58,268 bases of DNA from CAZJJZ01 sp964546505 (GTDB lineage: Bacteria; Patescibacteriota; Gracilibacteria; UBA1369): the NCBI GenBank assembly GCA_964546505.1, contig CAZJJZ010000004.1, positions 1-58,268 on the forward strand. Reading direction: 5' to 3'. A program made the position numbers and the translations under genes. The notes beneath the pieces are model-generated. The model ran no database searches, was not told the origin of the DNA, and saw only the letters and a list, made by a program, of their open reading frames with translations. This document shows, piece after piece, positions 16,868 through 25,434 of this stretch (positions within the stretch are counted from its first letter, which is position 1; each line of letters opens with the position of its first letter).

Positions 16868-18679
16868 ATGAAAATTCAGTATAAGTTTTTGACTATTTTG
16901 ATCACTTTTTCTCTACCCTTTGGGGTTTCAGCCCTCAGTGAGTCTTGCTATAAGGCAGCCAAGTGTCCTGGCCAACCTGGAAAAGATGTTTACTATCAAA
17001 AACAGCTTAATTCTACAACCATCAAAGATTGTTATCCAAGAATTAATGACGTACAAAAAGATTGCGCTGCAGCAAAACCACCTTTTACTTTATCAGCTGG
17101 TGAGACCTGGCAGTTTAGCTGCAGTAATGGCTGCACACCACTTATACCATCTAAAACTGTAGAAAAAAACGTCCCAAAAGTGGATCCTATTTGTCCAATT
17201 GGAAATACTCATATAGATCTTAATGCTAATAAAAAAGTTGAGAGTGATGAATGTTTTGAAACTGGCTATTTCTTGAAGAAAGCTACTAACACTTTCTACC
17301 AGTTCTGGGACCAGGTTGCTGGAAAATGGCAGTCAATTAATATTTTACCTGATGGGAAGGTCGGCATTGGAACAACCACCCCTCAAGCAATTTTGGATGT
17401 TCAAGGCACGGGGACACTCAGTCAAACTACATGCACAAGAAACATGGTTAATTTCTGCGATACGTTTAGAAGTAACTGCCTTTCTGAAGGTGGCACTTTA
17501 ACCCCTCCAGGAAACTTAAGTATCGGGCAAACAGTAACTTGCAGCATTGAAACTCCTGTAAATATTGCTGCTTTTGGTACAATCAAAGTTATTGGTCAAA
17601 GCCTTTACATTGATTCTTTAAAAAATAGTAAAGATAAGCTTTTAGGTATTGGAGATAATGGTCAGATTAAGGCTTCTAATGTAAAAATTGACTCTCTGGG
17701 GAATTTAAGCGTTACAGCTTCCGGCGATAATTTGGGGAATCATCAAGCAACCAAAGCTCTTGATCTTAATAGCAATAATATCAATGAAGCTAATAACGTG
17801 AATTCTAAGAGAATTATCACACAAGACAGTAAGTGTGGTCCAAGTTGTAAAATTGCTGAATTTATTGGGAGCAAAACAGTTACGATTTTTGGCGATGGTT
17901 GGATAACAGCACAAGGAAGTTTAGAAGTTGACGGCGGTGTCACAGCAGGCAATGGTCTTTCTGTGGAAAAAGGCGGGGCAAATATTATTGGAAATACTTC
18001 AATCACAAATACATCATGTGGTTCTGGTTGTAAAATTGCTAATTTTGTTGGAACAAAAGTTGTGACAATTTTTGGTGATGGCTGGATATCTGCTGACAAT
18101 TCTATCGCTAGTAAAGAATGGGTTACAGCTGGAAAATCCATTAGTGCTGGTGGCGCTATTTTAGCTAATGATAAGTTTGAACAAAGATTTCAGAAATATA
18201 CTAATTTTGGACCATTCTTATACGCCTCTGGAAAAGAAGCTGGGCATTTTGATGGGAATGAATTTAGTTGGGGATTTGGTGGAAATTCAAATTATTTTGC
18301 TGATGATGTTAAGGTAGGAACTAATGGTACTTCAAAACAAATATGTTTAAATGGTGATTGTAGAAGTAGTTGGAATCCTCAACAGTTTGTTAATTTACAA
18401 GTAGATCAGACTGGTAAAGACTATAAAAGTCAGGGGGTTAGCTACAAATTGCTGAGCAATTCAGCTGTATATGGTGGAATAAGTTTAACTGTGAGATTAA
18501 CCTGCCCAAGTGGATTAAATGCAGTTACATGCGGACCAAGTTATTCTTTTGGAGAAATTGGACCTGGACTAACTTACTCAATTCCAACGACCTTTATTAG
18601 AAATGATACATGCTACGCAACATTCACCTCAAAAAATACAAATTTGAAAGATAATTACTTTTTCGTGAACTGCGAATAG
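16868..18679 (+). CDS. Large secreted fibre-like protein, first copy
   Basis: A 603-residue exported protein, signal peptide cut after residue 22 (GVSA). The N-terminal Cys-rich domain (CYKAAKCPG ... WQFSCSNGC) is shared with the protein at 19344. Then QFWDQ.AGKWQSI and the tail-fibre hallmark KVGIGTTTPQAILDVQG near residue 165. The middle is beta-rich with two 61-residue repeats starting at Cys323 and Cys384 (CKIAEFIG.KTVTIFGDGWI). Near 450 is the block FLYASGKEAGHFDGNEFSWGFGG, also shared with the second copy. It lacks the C-terminal S74 chaperone seen there and ends in a different Cys-containing domain. It is probably a surface appendage or adhesin. Confidence 0.82.
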   Translation: MKIQYKFLTILITFSLPFGVSALSESCYKAAKCPGQPGKDVYYQKQLNSTTIKDCYPRINDVQKDCAAAKPPFTLSAGETWQFSCSNGCTPLIPSKTVEKNVPKVDPICPIGNTHIDLNANKKVESDECFETGYFLKKATNTFYQFWDQVAGKWQSINILPDGKVGIGTTTPQAILDVQGTGTLSQTTCTRNMVNFCDTFRSNCLSEGGTLTPPGNLSIGQTVTCSIETPVNIAAFGTIKVIGQSLYIDSLKNSKDKLLGIGDNGQIKASNVKIDSLGNLSVTASGDNLGNHQATKALDLNSNNINEANNVNSKRIITQDSKCGPSCKIAEFIGSKTVTIFGDGWITAQGSLEVDGGVTAGNGLSVEKGGANIIGNTSITNTSCGSGCKIANFVGTKVVTIFGDGWISADNSIASKEWVTAGKSISAGGAILANDKFEQRFQKYTNFGPFLYASGKEAGHFDGNEFSWGFGGNSNYFADDVKVGTNGTSKQICLNGDCRSSWNPQQFVNLQVDQTGKDYKSQGVSYKLLSNSAVYGGISLTVRLTCPSGLNAVTCGPSYSFGEIGPGLTYSIPTTFIRNDTCYATFTSKNTNLKDNYFFVNCE

Positions 18680-18694
18680 TATAATTTGAATTAG

Positions 18695-18719
18695 AGCCCA
18701 GCATTTGCTGGGCTTTTTT
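18695..18719 (+). terminator. Intrinsic terminator after the first surface pair
   Basis: Stem AGCCCAGC/GCTGGGCT with a four-base loop ATTT, followed by a run of T (18714-18719). It lies 16 bases after the fibre gene stop. Confidence 0.85.
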
Positions 18720-18722
18720 GTT

Positions 18723-18751
18723 TTGCGCGTGATTTGAAAATGTGTTAGAAT
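18723..18751 (+). promoter_or_regulatory. Promoter of the second surface-protein pair
   Basis: TTGCGC (18723-18728), 17-base spacer, TAGAAT (18746-18751), 28 bases before the ATG at 18780. It directly follows the terminator of the first pair. Confidence 0.6.
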
Positions 18752-18779
18752 GTTCTGATACTTTTATTAAATCGCCAAA

Positions 18780-19325
18780 ATGAAAAACAAAAAATATTTT
18801 GCCTATGGCGCCATCTGCGGCTTGCTGATAACAATTGTGAGCGTCGCAATTGCTGCGCCGGCAAGCGAACCGCCAAATGATAATTTGCCTGTCGCCAGCT
18901 TTTCTGGGATAAAATTTCCTGATAATACTGAAAAGAGAAGTGCGTATGCTCGATTTTTAGGCTATACGTCTTTGAAGTTCAACGGAAATGTTGGAGGTTA
19001 CGCAGAGGCAAATGCCAAGTGTTCTGCAGAGTTTGGAACACAATACCCTGGTGCTCATGTTTGCACACCCACAGAAATTGTTACAATGAATCAACCTAAA
19101 TTAGTAACAGTAGGTAACGTAACACCTGCTGGCTTCGCCTGGGTTAGTAAAGGACCTTCAGCATATGATGCATCTGAAACTAATGATTGTAGAGGCTGGT
19201 CTGCAAATAGTGATGCTGCGAATCCCGCTAATACAATCTCAGGCGCAACCTGGAGCAATACCTCCTCCACATTTGCATTAAGACCGTGTGATCTTGCACC
19301 TATACCATTTGCTTGTTGCCAATAA
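18780..19325 (+). CDS. Small Cys-rich secreted protein, second copy
   Basis: A 181-residue paralogue of the protein at 16292. It has a signal peptide (IVSVAIAA), then LPVASFSGIKFPDNTEK, the six Cys pattern AKC, YPGAHVC, NDCRGW, RPC and ACCQ, and the AWVSKGPSAYD block. Divergence from the first copy is high outside these blocks, so the duplication is old. It is followed 18 bases later by the second large fibre gene, repeating the gene order of the first pair. No enzyme motif is seen; a lectin-like or fibre-accessory role is inference. Confidence 0.8.
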   Translation: MKNKKYFAYGAICGLLITIVSVAIAAPASEPPNDNLPVASFSGIKFPDNTEKRSAYARFLGYTSLKFNGNVGGYAEANAKCSAEFGTQYPGAHVCTPTEIVTMNQPKLVTVGNVTPAGFAWVSKGPSAYDASETNDCRGWSANSDAANPANTISGATWSNTSSTFALRPCDLAPIPFACCQ

Positions 19326-19343
19326 ATACATAACTAAAAAAAA

Positions 19344-21977
19344 ATGAAAACTTACTTAAAATATCTTTTTGTGGCAACTGTCTCAATTGCCACTATACCT
19401 ACAGCTACATTTGCCAGTAGTTACAGTAATAATTGTTTTGTAGCAATTACGAATTCTACATGCCAGGAAGAAAACCCTGGAACGCATTTTTATAAACAAG
19501 ACGGTCTTGGAAAGTGTAGCCCGGAAGTTAGATCTGATAATATTAATACTGTTTGTCCCGTGGTGAGTGGAAAAACATTGGGTAAAGATCAATATGGAAG
19601 AGATCAATATTGGGCATTCTCTTGTGAAAGAGGCTGCCAAGTATCTAATTATCCCTATAATCCTACAACTTATAAATGTCCTGAGGGATCATTTAAAGTT
19701 GATCCAAGCAAGACTGGCTTAAATTCTCAAGCTGACATCGATGCAAAGTGTCTTCCTATCGCACCACTAGTGTATAAAGCGGCAGACAATGTTCATCAAA
19801 TATGGAATCAACTTGCGAATTCTGGCGAGGGTGGTTGGGGAGGTATAAAGATTGATGCCAATAGTGGAAAAATTGAAATTGGTGATGCCAATCCTGCTTG
19901 TTCTTTGTTTAATGGAGGTTCATTTTTAACACTTTTGCATGATGCAGCAACTGGTCAGAGCTCCACACAATTAAGTGCAGGATGTTATTATTCATCGTCA
20001 AGGTTATCGATGAGTGACTTAGAATCCAGTTTAAGTGCTGGCAAAGTTGTAATAACAAATAATGTCGGTGCTTCAGCGCAAAATGCGACTCTTACTTTGG
20101 ATAGAGAAAAAGCAACACTGCAGAATCAGGATGGAAGTACAATTTCAACCAATACATTTGCACCTGGAAAGTATGAGGTGTCTAATTCATACGGTGCACC
20201 AGGTGGAAAAATTTTTAATATACTATCATTTACAGATGGATTGTCTCTCTCAAGAAAAGACGGTGAAGCAAATCCAGAAAGAAATCTTGTACAGATCAAT
20301 GACCAGGGTGTTGCTTTAGCTGGTGAGGACAAACCGCTAATCACTCGTGGCTTTGATAGATTCACAAGTGGCTCAAAAAATGGTCTTGGCAGATGGGGGT
20401 TATTTATGGAGCCACATGCGCTAGTAGCAGGCATTCCAAACATGGCTGGGAAATGGTTTGTGGTCGGTAGATACAATCAAGATGGTACAAAAAATGATTT
20501 ACTGAGTATAAACTCTGAAGGTGAAACAACATTTAAATTAGATCAACAACCCGATAGCAACCCATATAACGACCCCTATTATGATTCGACATTGAAATTT
20601 AAGAAGAATTTATTTGAAATATTTTTAACAGATGATGGTGATGCAAGCGATTCAATGCTCATTAGTAGTGATTCAACAAACTTACAAAACACTTTAAGTA
20701 TCTCAGAGAGCCAAGGAAAGAACGAGAATAATTTCACTCAGTCAATTAATAAAACCGAAAGTATAGTTGGCCAATTTGAGACTCCATCCAATGTTGAAAT
20801 AAAAGAGTATTCAACAGTGAATCAACAAAAGAATGTAATTTGGACTGAGGTCAGAAAATTTCAAACTAACGGCACTTCCTGGAGCGCTCTATCAACTGCC
20901 ATCAATTCTGATGCATTTAGCATTAGTTCATCCGGTGGAAGTACGATGGGAGGCGGCGGTTCTCAACTACTAACAGTATTACGTAATGGTAATGTGGGGA
21001 TTGGTACAACAACACCTTCTACAAAATTAGATGTAAACGGTGACATTGAAGCAAATGGCTTGACTCTTGATAAATCAAACAATTCAGGCAATACCAATGC
21101 CCTGATTATTGATTCTACTGACAATGGAAATGGTGGAGCATATGGTATTAGGGCAACTGCAACCAATACTGTTGGCAATAATGAATCAATTGCAGGATAT
21201 TTTTGGACTGTAGATAATAGCGCAGCTTCTGGAGGAACAGGTAGAGCAATTGGTGTTTACGGATTTGCACGTAATAACTCTGGTGGTAAAGCCTATAGTA
21301 TTTACGCTGCTACTCCTGCATCTGGCTCCGAAAGACATGCAATTTTTTCTGAAGGCTCAGTCTACTCTCAAGGCGCATTCAATACTGAAGGTGCACTTAA
21401 CACCAGAGTTACCAATATAGATGGTGGGTTTTTATATGCACAGGGCAAAGAAGCGGGATGGTTTGATGGAAGTCATTTCAGTTGGGGTTATGGCGGAACA
21501 TACAATTACTTTGCAAGACCATTAACTGTAGGAGGTACCGATGCTATTCCTGCAAGTGGTACTTTGTTGCAAGTTAACGGAGATATTAGAAGTTCTAATA
21601 GAGTCTTTGCAAATGGAGTCCAATTATCTTCCGACTCGCGCCTCAAACATGATATTAACAATCTGAAATACGGTTTAGGAGACTTATTAAAACTGCGTCC
21701 TGTGAAATATACATGGAATAGCGATAATACAGATGACATTGGCTTTATTGCTCAAGAGATTAAAAACATAGTTCCTGAAATCGTAAAGCAAGATAGTGAA
21801 GGCATTTACAGTCTAGACTACTCCAAACTCACCTCTGTCATCGTCAACGCCATTAAAGAATTAAATGCCAAGGTTGACTCAAAAGTGGCAAATTTGGAGA
21901 AAGAAAATGCTGAATTGAAGGCAAAATTGGATACTTTGGAAAGCCGTTTGGAAGCTTTGGAGAAGAAGGTTAAATAA
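19344..21977 (+). CDS. Large fibre-like protein with S74 self-cleaving chaperone, second copy
   Basis: An 877-residue exported protein, signal peptide cut near residue 24. The Cys-rich N-terminal domain (CFVAITNSTCQ ... WAFSCERGC) matches the first copy. A long beta-rich region follows with NVGIGTTTPSTKLDVNGDI near 555 and the shared FLYAQGKEAGWFDGSHFSWGYGG near 695. The C-terminus is a peptidase S74 intramolecular chaperone: SDSRLKHDI (from Ser763; the family cleaves at Ser-Asp and uses the Lys five residues on), RPVKYTWN, IGFIAQEIKNIVPEIV, and a terminal coiled coil from about 835. In phages this domain trimerises the fibre and then detaches. A trimeric surface fibre is expected. Confidence 0.9.
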   Translation: MKTYLKYLFVATVSIATIPTATFASSYSNNCFVAITNSTCQEENPGTHFYKQDGLGKCSPEVRSDNINTVCPVVSGKTLGKDQYGRDQYWAFSCERGCQVSNYPYNPTTYKCPEGSFKVDPSKTGLNSQADIDAKCLPIAPLVYKAADNVHQIWNQLANSGEGGWGGIKIDANSGKIEIGDANPACSLFNGGSFLTLLHDAATGQSSTQLSAGCYYSSSRLSMSDLESSLSAGKVVITNNVGASAQNATLTLDREKATLQNQDGSTISTNTFAPGKYEVSNSYGAPGGKIFNILSFTDGLSLSRKDGEANPERNLVQINDQGVALAGEDKPLITRGFDRFTSGSKNGLGRWGLFMEPHALVAGIPNMAGKWFVVGRYNQDGTKNDLLSINSEGETTFKLDQQPDSNPYNDPYYDSTLKFKKNLFEIFLTDDGDASDSMLISSDSTNLQNTLSISESQGKNENNFTQSINKTESIVGQFETPSNVEIKEYSTVNQQKNVIWTEVRKFQTNGTSWSALSTAINSDAFSISSSGGSTMGGGGSQLLTVLRNGNVGIGTTTPSTKLDVNGDIEANGLTLDKSNNSGNTNALIIDSTDNGNGGAYGIRATATNTVGNNESIAGYFWTVDNSAASGGTGRAIGVYGFARNNSGGKAYSIYAATPASGSERHAIFSEGSVYSQGAFNTEGALNTRVTNIDGGFLYAQGKEAGWFDGSHFSWGYGGTYNYFARPLTVGGTDAIPASGTLLQVNGDIRSSNRVFANGVQLSSDSRLKHDINNLKYGLGDLLKLRPVKYTWNSDNTDDIGFIAQEIKNIVPEIVKQDSEGIYSLDYSKLTSVIVNAIKELNAKVDSKVANLEKENAELKAKLDTLESRLEALEKKVK

Positions 21978-21983
21978 TAATTT

Positions 21984-22595
21984 ATGTTTAAAAATATGAA
22001 CATGACAAAAAAAATGCTGCTTGCCACTTCCCTCTTTGGGATAATTGCTGTGACCGCTTGTACTTCTGTGAATGAAGCACCTGCTCCAGCTCCTAAGGCT
22101 GAAGTCCCTGCAGTTCAGTCTACTCAAACCGCTACGATGGAAATCAAGCCGCAGGAAAAATTGCTTTCTTGCGATAACTTAAAAACCGCAGAGTCTAAAG
22201 AATTCTGTTTACGTCAGACAAGTGACCTAGTTAATTCTATGTTAAGTAGAGAAATTTTAGAAAGTTTTGACGCTGCGCGTTGTGGAGAATTGTCTGAGTT
22301 CCAAGCTAAAAACTGTCAGGAAACGATCACTGCTACTGGAGTTAAAGGTCCGGTTTCTGCTGCAGAGGTAGCCATTTACAATCAAGCTTTGGCGGAAATT
22401 AAGCTCGATCAATGCGCAGAACTAAAAACTGCCGGTTATAAAGAATATTGCCAGAAGAATATTCAAGAAAGATTACTGGCTCAAAAATTTAACTCAGTCA
22501 TTTCTGAAGGAAAACTCTCCAGATGTTCCGAATTAGCTGAAAACACACAATTACAAGAACAATGCCAATTGCTTTTGGCAGAGAGAACACAATAA
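21984..22595 (+). CDS. Lipoprotein with four Cys-pair helical repeats
   Basis: A 203-residue predicted lipoprotein: signal MTKKMLLATSLFGIIA, lipobox VTAC with Cys26 (numbered from the first ATG). ATGs at 21996 and 22002 are also possible. A Pro/Ala linker leads to four degenerate repeats, each with two Cys about 11-12 residues apart: CDNLKTAESKEFC, CGELSEFQAKNC, CAELKTAGYKEYC and CSELAENTQLQEQC. The Cys spacing on predicted helices suggests disulfide-locked helical hairpins. It starts six bases after the S74 fibre gene, so it belongs to that transcript and may anchor or assist the fibre. Confidence 0.8.
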   Translation: MFKNMNMTKKMLLATSLFGIIAVTACTSVNEAPAPAPKAEVPAVQSTQTATMEIKPQEKLLSCDNLKTAESKEFCLRQTSDLVNSMLSREILESFDAARCGELSEFQAKNCQETITATGVKGPVSAAEVAIYNQALAEIKLDQCAELKTAGYKEYCQKNIQERLLAQKFNSVISEGKLSRCSELAENTQLQEQCQLLLAERTQ

Positions 22596-22616
22596 ACTAC
22601 TTCGGTCTGCTCAAAT

Positions 22617-22649
22617 AAATACCTCAGCTAAAATTTGGCTGAGGTATTT
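22617..22649 (+). terminator. Perfect 12-bp inverted repeat, terminator-like
   Basis: AAATACCTCAGC (22617-22628), nine-base loop, GCTGAGGTATTT (22638-22649). It lies 21 bases after the lipoprotein gene and just before the toxin-antitoxin promoter. The A/T ends make it a possible bidirectional terminator; an operator is the alternative. Confidence 0.65.
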
Positions 22650-22653
22650 AAAA

Positions 22654-22682
22654 TTGACATACACACTTACTTTCGCTATCAT
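22654..22682 (+). promoter_or_regulatory. Promoter of the toxin-antitoxin pair
   Basis: Consensus TTGACA (22654-22659), 17-base spacer, TATCAT (22677-22682), ending 31 bases before the ATG at 22714. This argues that the antitoxin starts at 22714, not at the TTG inside the -35 box. Confidence 0.75.
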
Positions 22683-22713
22683 TGTATTACTTTTATACAT
22701 AAATTCTTACTAC

Positions 22714-22989
22714 ATGCCACTCACAACTTCCCGGCCAACCAGTAAGTTTCAAATCACGATCCCAGCATGGGTTCGCCAAAAGTATAAAATCGATAAAAAC
22801 ACCGATGTGGTTTGGATGGAAACTGGTAATGGTGAATTAACAATTGTTCCAAAACCAGCAGCAAATGATTTTGAAACTTGGTTGAAAAATATTACAGGAT
22901 TTTTGAAAGATGATTCCTGGGATTCAGTTGAAGAAATTAGAAAATACAGGCAGGAAGAATTAGAGATAGAAAAAAGAAAGTATAGTTAA
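22714..22989 (+). CDS. AbrB/MazE-type antitoxin
   Basis: A 91-residue protein. Residues 1-47 form a swapped-hairpin AbrB DNA-binding domain (TSKFQITIPAWVRQKYKI ... ELTIVPKP), and the charged C-terminal helix (EEIRKYRQEELEIEKRKYS) is the usual toxin-binding tail. It is expected to bind and neutralise the PIN toxin encoded 7 bases downstream and to repress their common promoter. The start at 22714 follows the promoter described above; an upstream in-frame TTG would add 20 hydrophobic residues and overlaps the -35 box. Confidence 0.85.
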   Translation: MPLTTSRPTSKFQITIPAWVRQKYKIDKNTDVVWMETGNGELTIVPKPAANDFETWLKNITGFLKDDSWDSVEEIRKYRQEELEIEKRKYS

Positions 22990-22996
22990 AATTATC

Positions 22997-23401
22997 ATGC
23001 ATATTTTAGACGCATCTGCTCTTTTATGCTTAATCAAAGGAGAAAGGGGCAGTGAAAAGGTCGCCCAATTACTCAGAGAAAGTGAAGCAAAAATCGAATC
23101 TACTATGATTCACCAAATTAACCTTTGCGAAGTTGAATACAAAGTCTCGCAATTGAGATCTAATCAATTAAGAAATCGACTAATTGCTCTGTTAGACACT
23201 CCCTTCTTGGGCGTATTTAAGTATGTTGATTATGACATAACTCACTTCGCATCATATTTAAAAAGCAAATATCCGATAGCACTTGGCGATGCCATAGGTT
23301 TGGCTTTTACCAAAGTAAATGACGGAACTTTTTGGACTGCGGATCAAGAACTTAAAAATGTCGCAGATAGTGAAAAAGTCCAGCTTTCCTTAATTCGCTG
23401 A
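22997..23401 (+). CDS. PIN-domain ribonuclease toxin, VapC-like
   Basis: A 134-residue PIN-domain protein, paired with the AbrB-type antitoxin. Acidic metal-binding residues expected of the family are visible: Asp5 in ILDASALL, Glu45 in NLCEVEY, Asp98 in ALGDAIGLAF and Asp116 in WTADQEL. VapC toxins cleave specific RNAs, often tRNA or rRNA, when the antitoxin is lost; the target here is unknown. All catalytic positions are intact. It ends eight bases from the convergent gene at 23410. Confidence 0.88.
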   Translation: MHILDASALLCLIKGERGSEKVAQLLRESEAKIESTMIHQINLCEVEYKVSQLRSNQLRNRLIALLDTPFLGVFKYVDYDITHFASYLKSKYPIALGDAIGLAFTKVNDGTFWTADQELKNVADSEKVQLSLIR

Positions 23402-23409
23402 CTTAATTC

Positions 23410-23952
23410 CTACAATCCCAAACTCTTTCTGATTTCGTCGGCTTTGGCTTGGTCGTCCTGTTTTTTGTTGGCTGCGACTGCTTCTGTTTCCAAATCTTGC
23501 CAATCTAAATATTGTTGCTTGGCCATTTTTTCCAATTGTGGAACATGTTTGGCATTCAATGCTGCAAATTTTTCGATTTCTTCTTCAAAAATGCGGATTA
23601 ATTCATCAACTTGCTCTTGTCTCAGTTTGGGAATGCTTTCAATAATTTTCTTTTTTTCTACTTTACTGAGTGATAGTGAGCCCGCAAGCAGTCTCAAAAA
23701 ATGTTGCTCATCAAATTTTAGTTGATGTGCCGGAATAGCAACTTTGAGCTGAGCAGGCAGCATGCTACCTAAACGGAAGTTAGCAGGAGTATTATCTTCA
23801 GGTTCCGTCGTGCCAGCTGCTGGATCTGACATATTTGCTTGATCATCTTGCTGACCTTGTGGCTGAGAACCTTGACTTGTGTGTTGATCTCCTTGTGGAT
23901 TGGAATTACCTGGCGTGCCACTTCCTGGATTGCTGGTATTTTGATCTTGCAT
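23410..23952 (-). CDS. Disordered/coiled-coil protein, family member 1
   Basis: A 180-residue protein without a signal peptide or membrane helix. Residues 1-58 are Gln/Gly/Ser/Asn/Pro-rich and disordered. The rest is helical: LSLSKVEKKKIIESIPKLRQ, then EQVDELIRIFEEEIEKFAALN and KQQYLDWQDLE. This helical part resembles the protein at 45613 (IPKLRQEQVDEL versus LPIMTAEQIEKL; FAALNAKHV versus LAALDQEYT; YLDWQDLE versus IEWQEFE). It lies 9 bases after a four-helix membrane protein gene on the same strand, so the two may act together. Function unknown. Confidence 0.7.
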   Translation of the reverse strand: MQDQNTSNPGSGTPGNSNPQGDQHTSQGSQPQGQQDDQANMSDPAAGTTEPEDNTPANFRLGSMLPAQLKVAIPAHQLKFDEQHFLRLLAGSLSLSKVEKKKIIESIPKLRQEQVDELIRIFEEEIEKFAALNAKHVPQLEKMAKQQYLDWQDLETEAVAANKKQDDQAKADEIRKSLGL

Positions 23953-23961
23953 GAGAATAAG

Positions 23962-24681
23962 TTATGATTTACGACGCAAAGTTTTGAGGAAAGCGAATAA
24001 GCTGATGAAATTTATTCCCCATAGTATTACCGTGACAACTGTATCAAAAAAGAGGTAATTTTGAAACTGAATTGTTGTATCTAATTGCAGCTTGGCTAGA
24101 TTATTGACAATTCCAGCGGGCAGAATAAAGAAAACAAATAAGAAATAAAGCCATTTATAGCGCAGAGGCTCAGACACGGCATGTAACATGGTAAGCGCTA
24201 CTATACCAGCAAAAACACCTGAGATTTCCAAAAGTAGTAAATTACCGATGGAAGGATCAAAAGGTAAAGTGAAAAAAGGCGATATTTGTCCAAAACCCTG
24301 AAAACTACCCAAGAGTGTTATGGCGGCAAAAGCCAGATAATAGATAGCATTCAGAACAAACGCGATTCGCATTGGCAAAAACCAGATTTTTTGGGGACTT
24401 TCCAGTTCTGCTACCTCTTTGGTAAATTCTTGCGCCAGCTGCGACGGAGTAGTTTTAATTGCAGCAAGTAGCTGATGATGGAGAGAATAAGGTTCAGCAA
24501 CTTTGATTGGCTGAGTTTTTGGTAAATTGCCTTGGCTTTGGGATAATTTCTTCGTAGCCATTTGGCTACTCGACCGAGCGCTGGTTTTAAGCTGTTCAGA
24601 ATTGGCATGATTTGGCTTAATTAAAGATTGTTTGCGGCTGGTTTTGATTTTTTTCGATGATGCTTTTGATTTAGACGGCAT
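23962..24681 (-). CDS. Four-helix membrane protein with basic disordered N-terminus
   Basis: A 239-residue protein of no recognised family. Residues 1-65 are very basic and Ser/Lys/Gln-rich (MPSKSKASSKKIKTSRKQS), probably cytoplasmic and possibly nucleic-acid or lipid binding. Then come about four membrane helices: RIAFVLNAIYYLAFAAITL, LLLLEISGVFAGIVALTML, WLYFLFVFFILPAGIVNNL and FDTVVTVILWGINFISLFAFL. It is transcribed with the coiled-coil gene downstream and divergent from comF. Confidence 0.7.
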   Translation of the reverse strand: MPSKSKASSKKIKTSRKQSLIKPNHANSEQLKTSARSSSQMATKKLSQSQGNLPKTQPIKVAEPYSLHHQLLAAIKTTPSQLAQEFTKEVAELESPQKIWFLPMRIAFVLNAIYYLAFAAITLLGSFQGFGQISPFFTLPFDPSIGNLLLLEISGVFAGIVALTMLHAVSEPLRYKWLYFLFVFFILPAGIVNNLAKLQLDTTIQFQNYLFFDTVVTVILWGINFISLFAFLKTLRRKS

Positions 24682-24752
24682 AGACTTTTAGTTTTTATTT
24701 AGGATTAGTTTAAGTCGCTTTGATAGTATCAGAAAACAATTATCTTGCAAAG

Positions 24753-25376
24753 ATGGCAATACATTTTGGCAGTAAAATCTTAACATTGATCGGTAATCTT
24801 TTTTTTCCAACTACCTGCTTGGGATGTGGTGCTGGCGGTAGTACGGTGTGTAGAAAATGTTATCTGCAAGCTTACCAGAAGCTGTCTTGGCACTGGCAGG
24901 AGGGGCGGCACCAGGCAGCCTATTTCTTTCACTACGATACAGATTGTTGGACAATTAAAGCTTTACATTTACTAAAATACTCGGGTTATTCCAATATGGT
25001 GATCGAATTGGGTAACTTACTGCGTCCTGTGCTGCCCATGATGCCGATTTGCAGCATACCGATGCATTATAAAAAGCAAAAAAGTCGTGGGTTTAATCAA
25101 GTTGATTTATTGCTGAAAACTGCCGGTTGCCGTAGTATCCACAATTTGTTAACTAAAAAGCGCCAGACAAAGGCTCAAATGGAACTGTCTGCTGAGTCCA
25201 GAGCCAAGAATCTGAATCAGGCATATGCCGTTATTTTGGGGACTTTACCTCCCAGGCAATTAGTAATCTTTGATGATGTCGCCACCACTTACGCTACTTT
25301 GGAGGAAGCCGCGCGCGTGCTGCGCGCGGCCGGTGTTGAAGAGATATTTTTTTTAAGTATGTTCAAAAAAACTTAA
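24753..25376 (+). CDS. ComF-family phosphoribosyltransferase-like protein
   Basis: A 207-residue ComF/GntX-family protein; relatives act in DNA uptake and recombination. The zinc-binding start CLGCGAGGSTVCRKC, the central SIPMHYKKQKSRGFNQVDLL (family core RGFNQ) and the PRPP-type loop VIFDDVATTYATLEEAARVL are all present. ATG at 24753 is preferred; a TTG at 24720 would add 11 residues. CPR bacteria often keep com genes for DNA uptake, so a link to competence is reasonable inference. It is divergent from the membrane protein at 23962. Confidence 0.88.
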   Translation: MAIHFGSKILTLIGNLFFPTTCLGCGAGGSTVCRKCYLQAYQKLSWHWQEGRHQAAYFFHYDTDCWTIKALHLLKYSGYSNMVIELGNLLRPVLPMMPICSIPMHYKKQKSRGFNQVDLLLKTAGCRSIHNLLTKKRQTKAQMELSAESRAKNLNQAYAVILGTLPPRQLVIFDDVATTYATLEEAARVLRAAGVEEIFFLSMFKKT

Positions 25377-25434
25377 TTTTGATAGTCAGTTAGATTATGA
25401 CATTCGCTTTCCCTCCCCTCTCCTTTAAGCTAAA

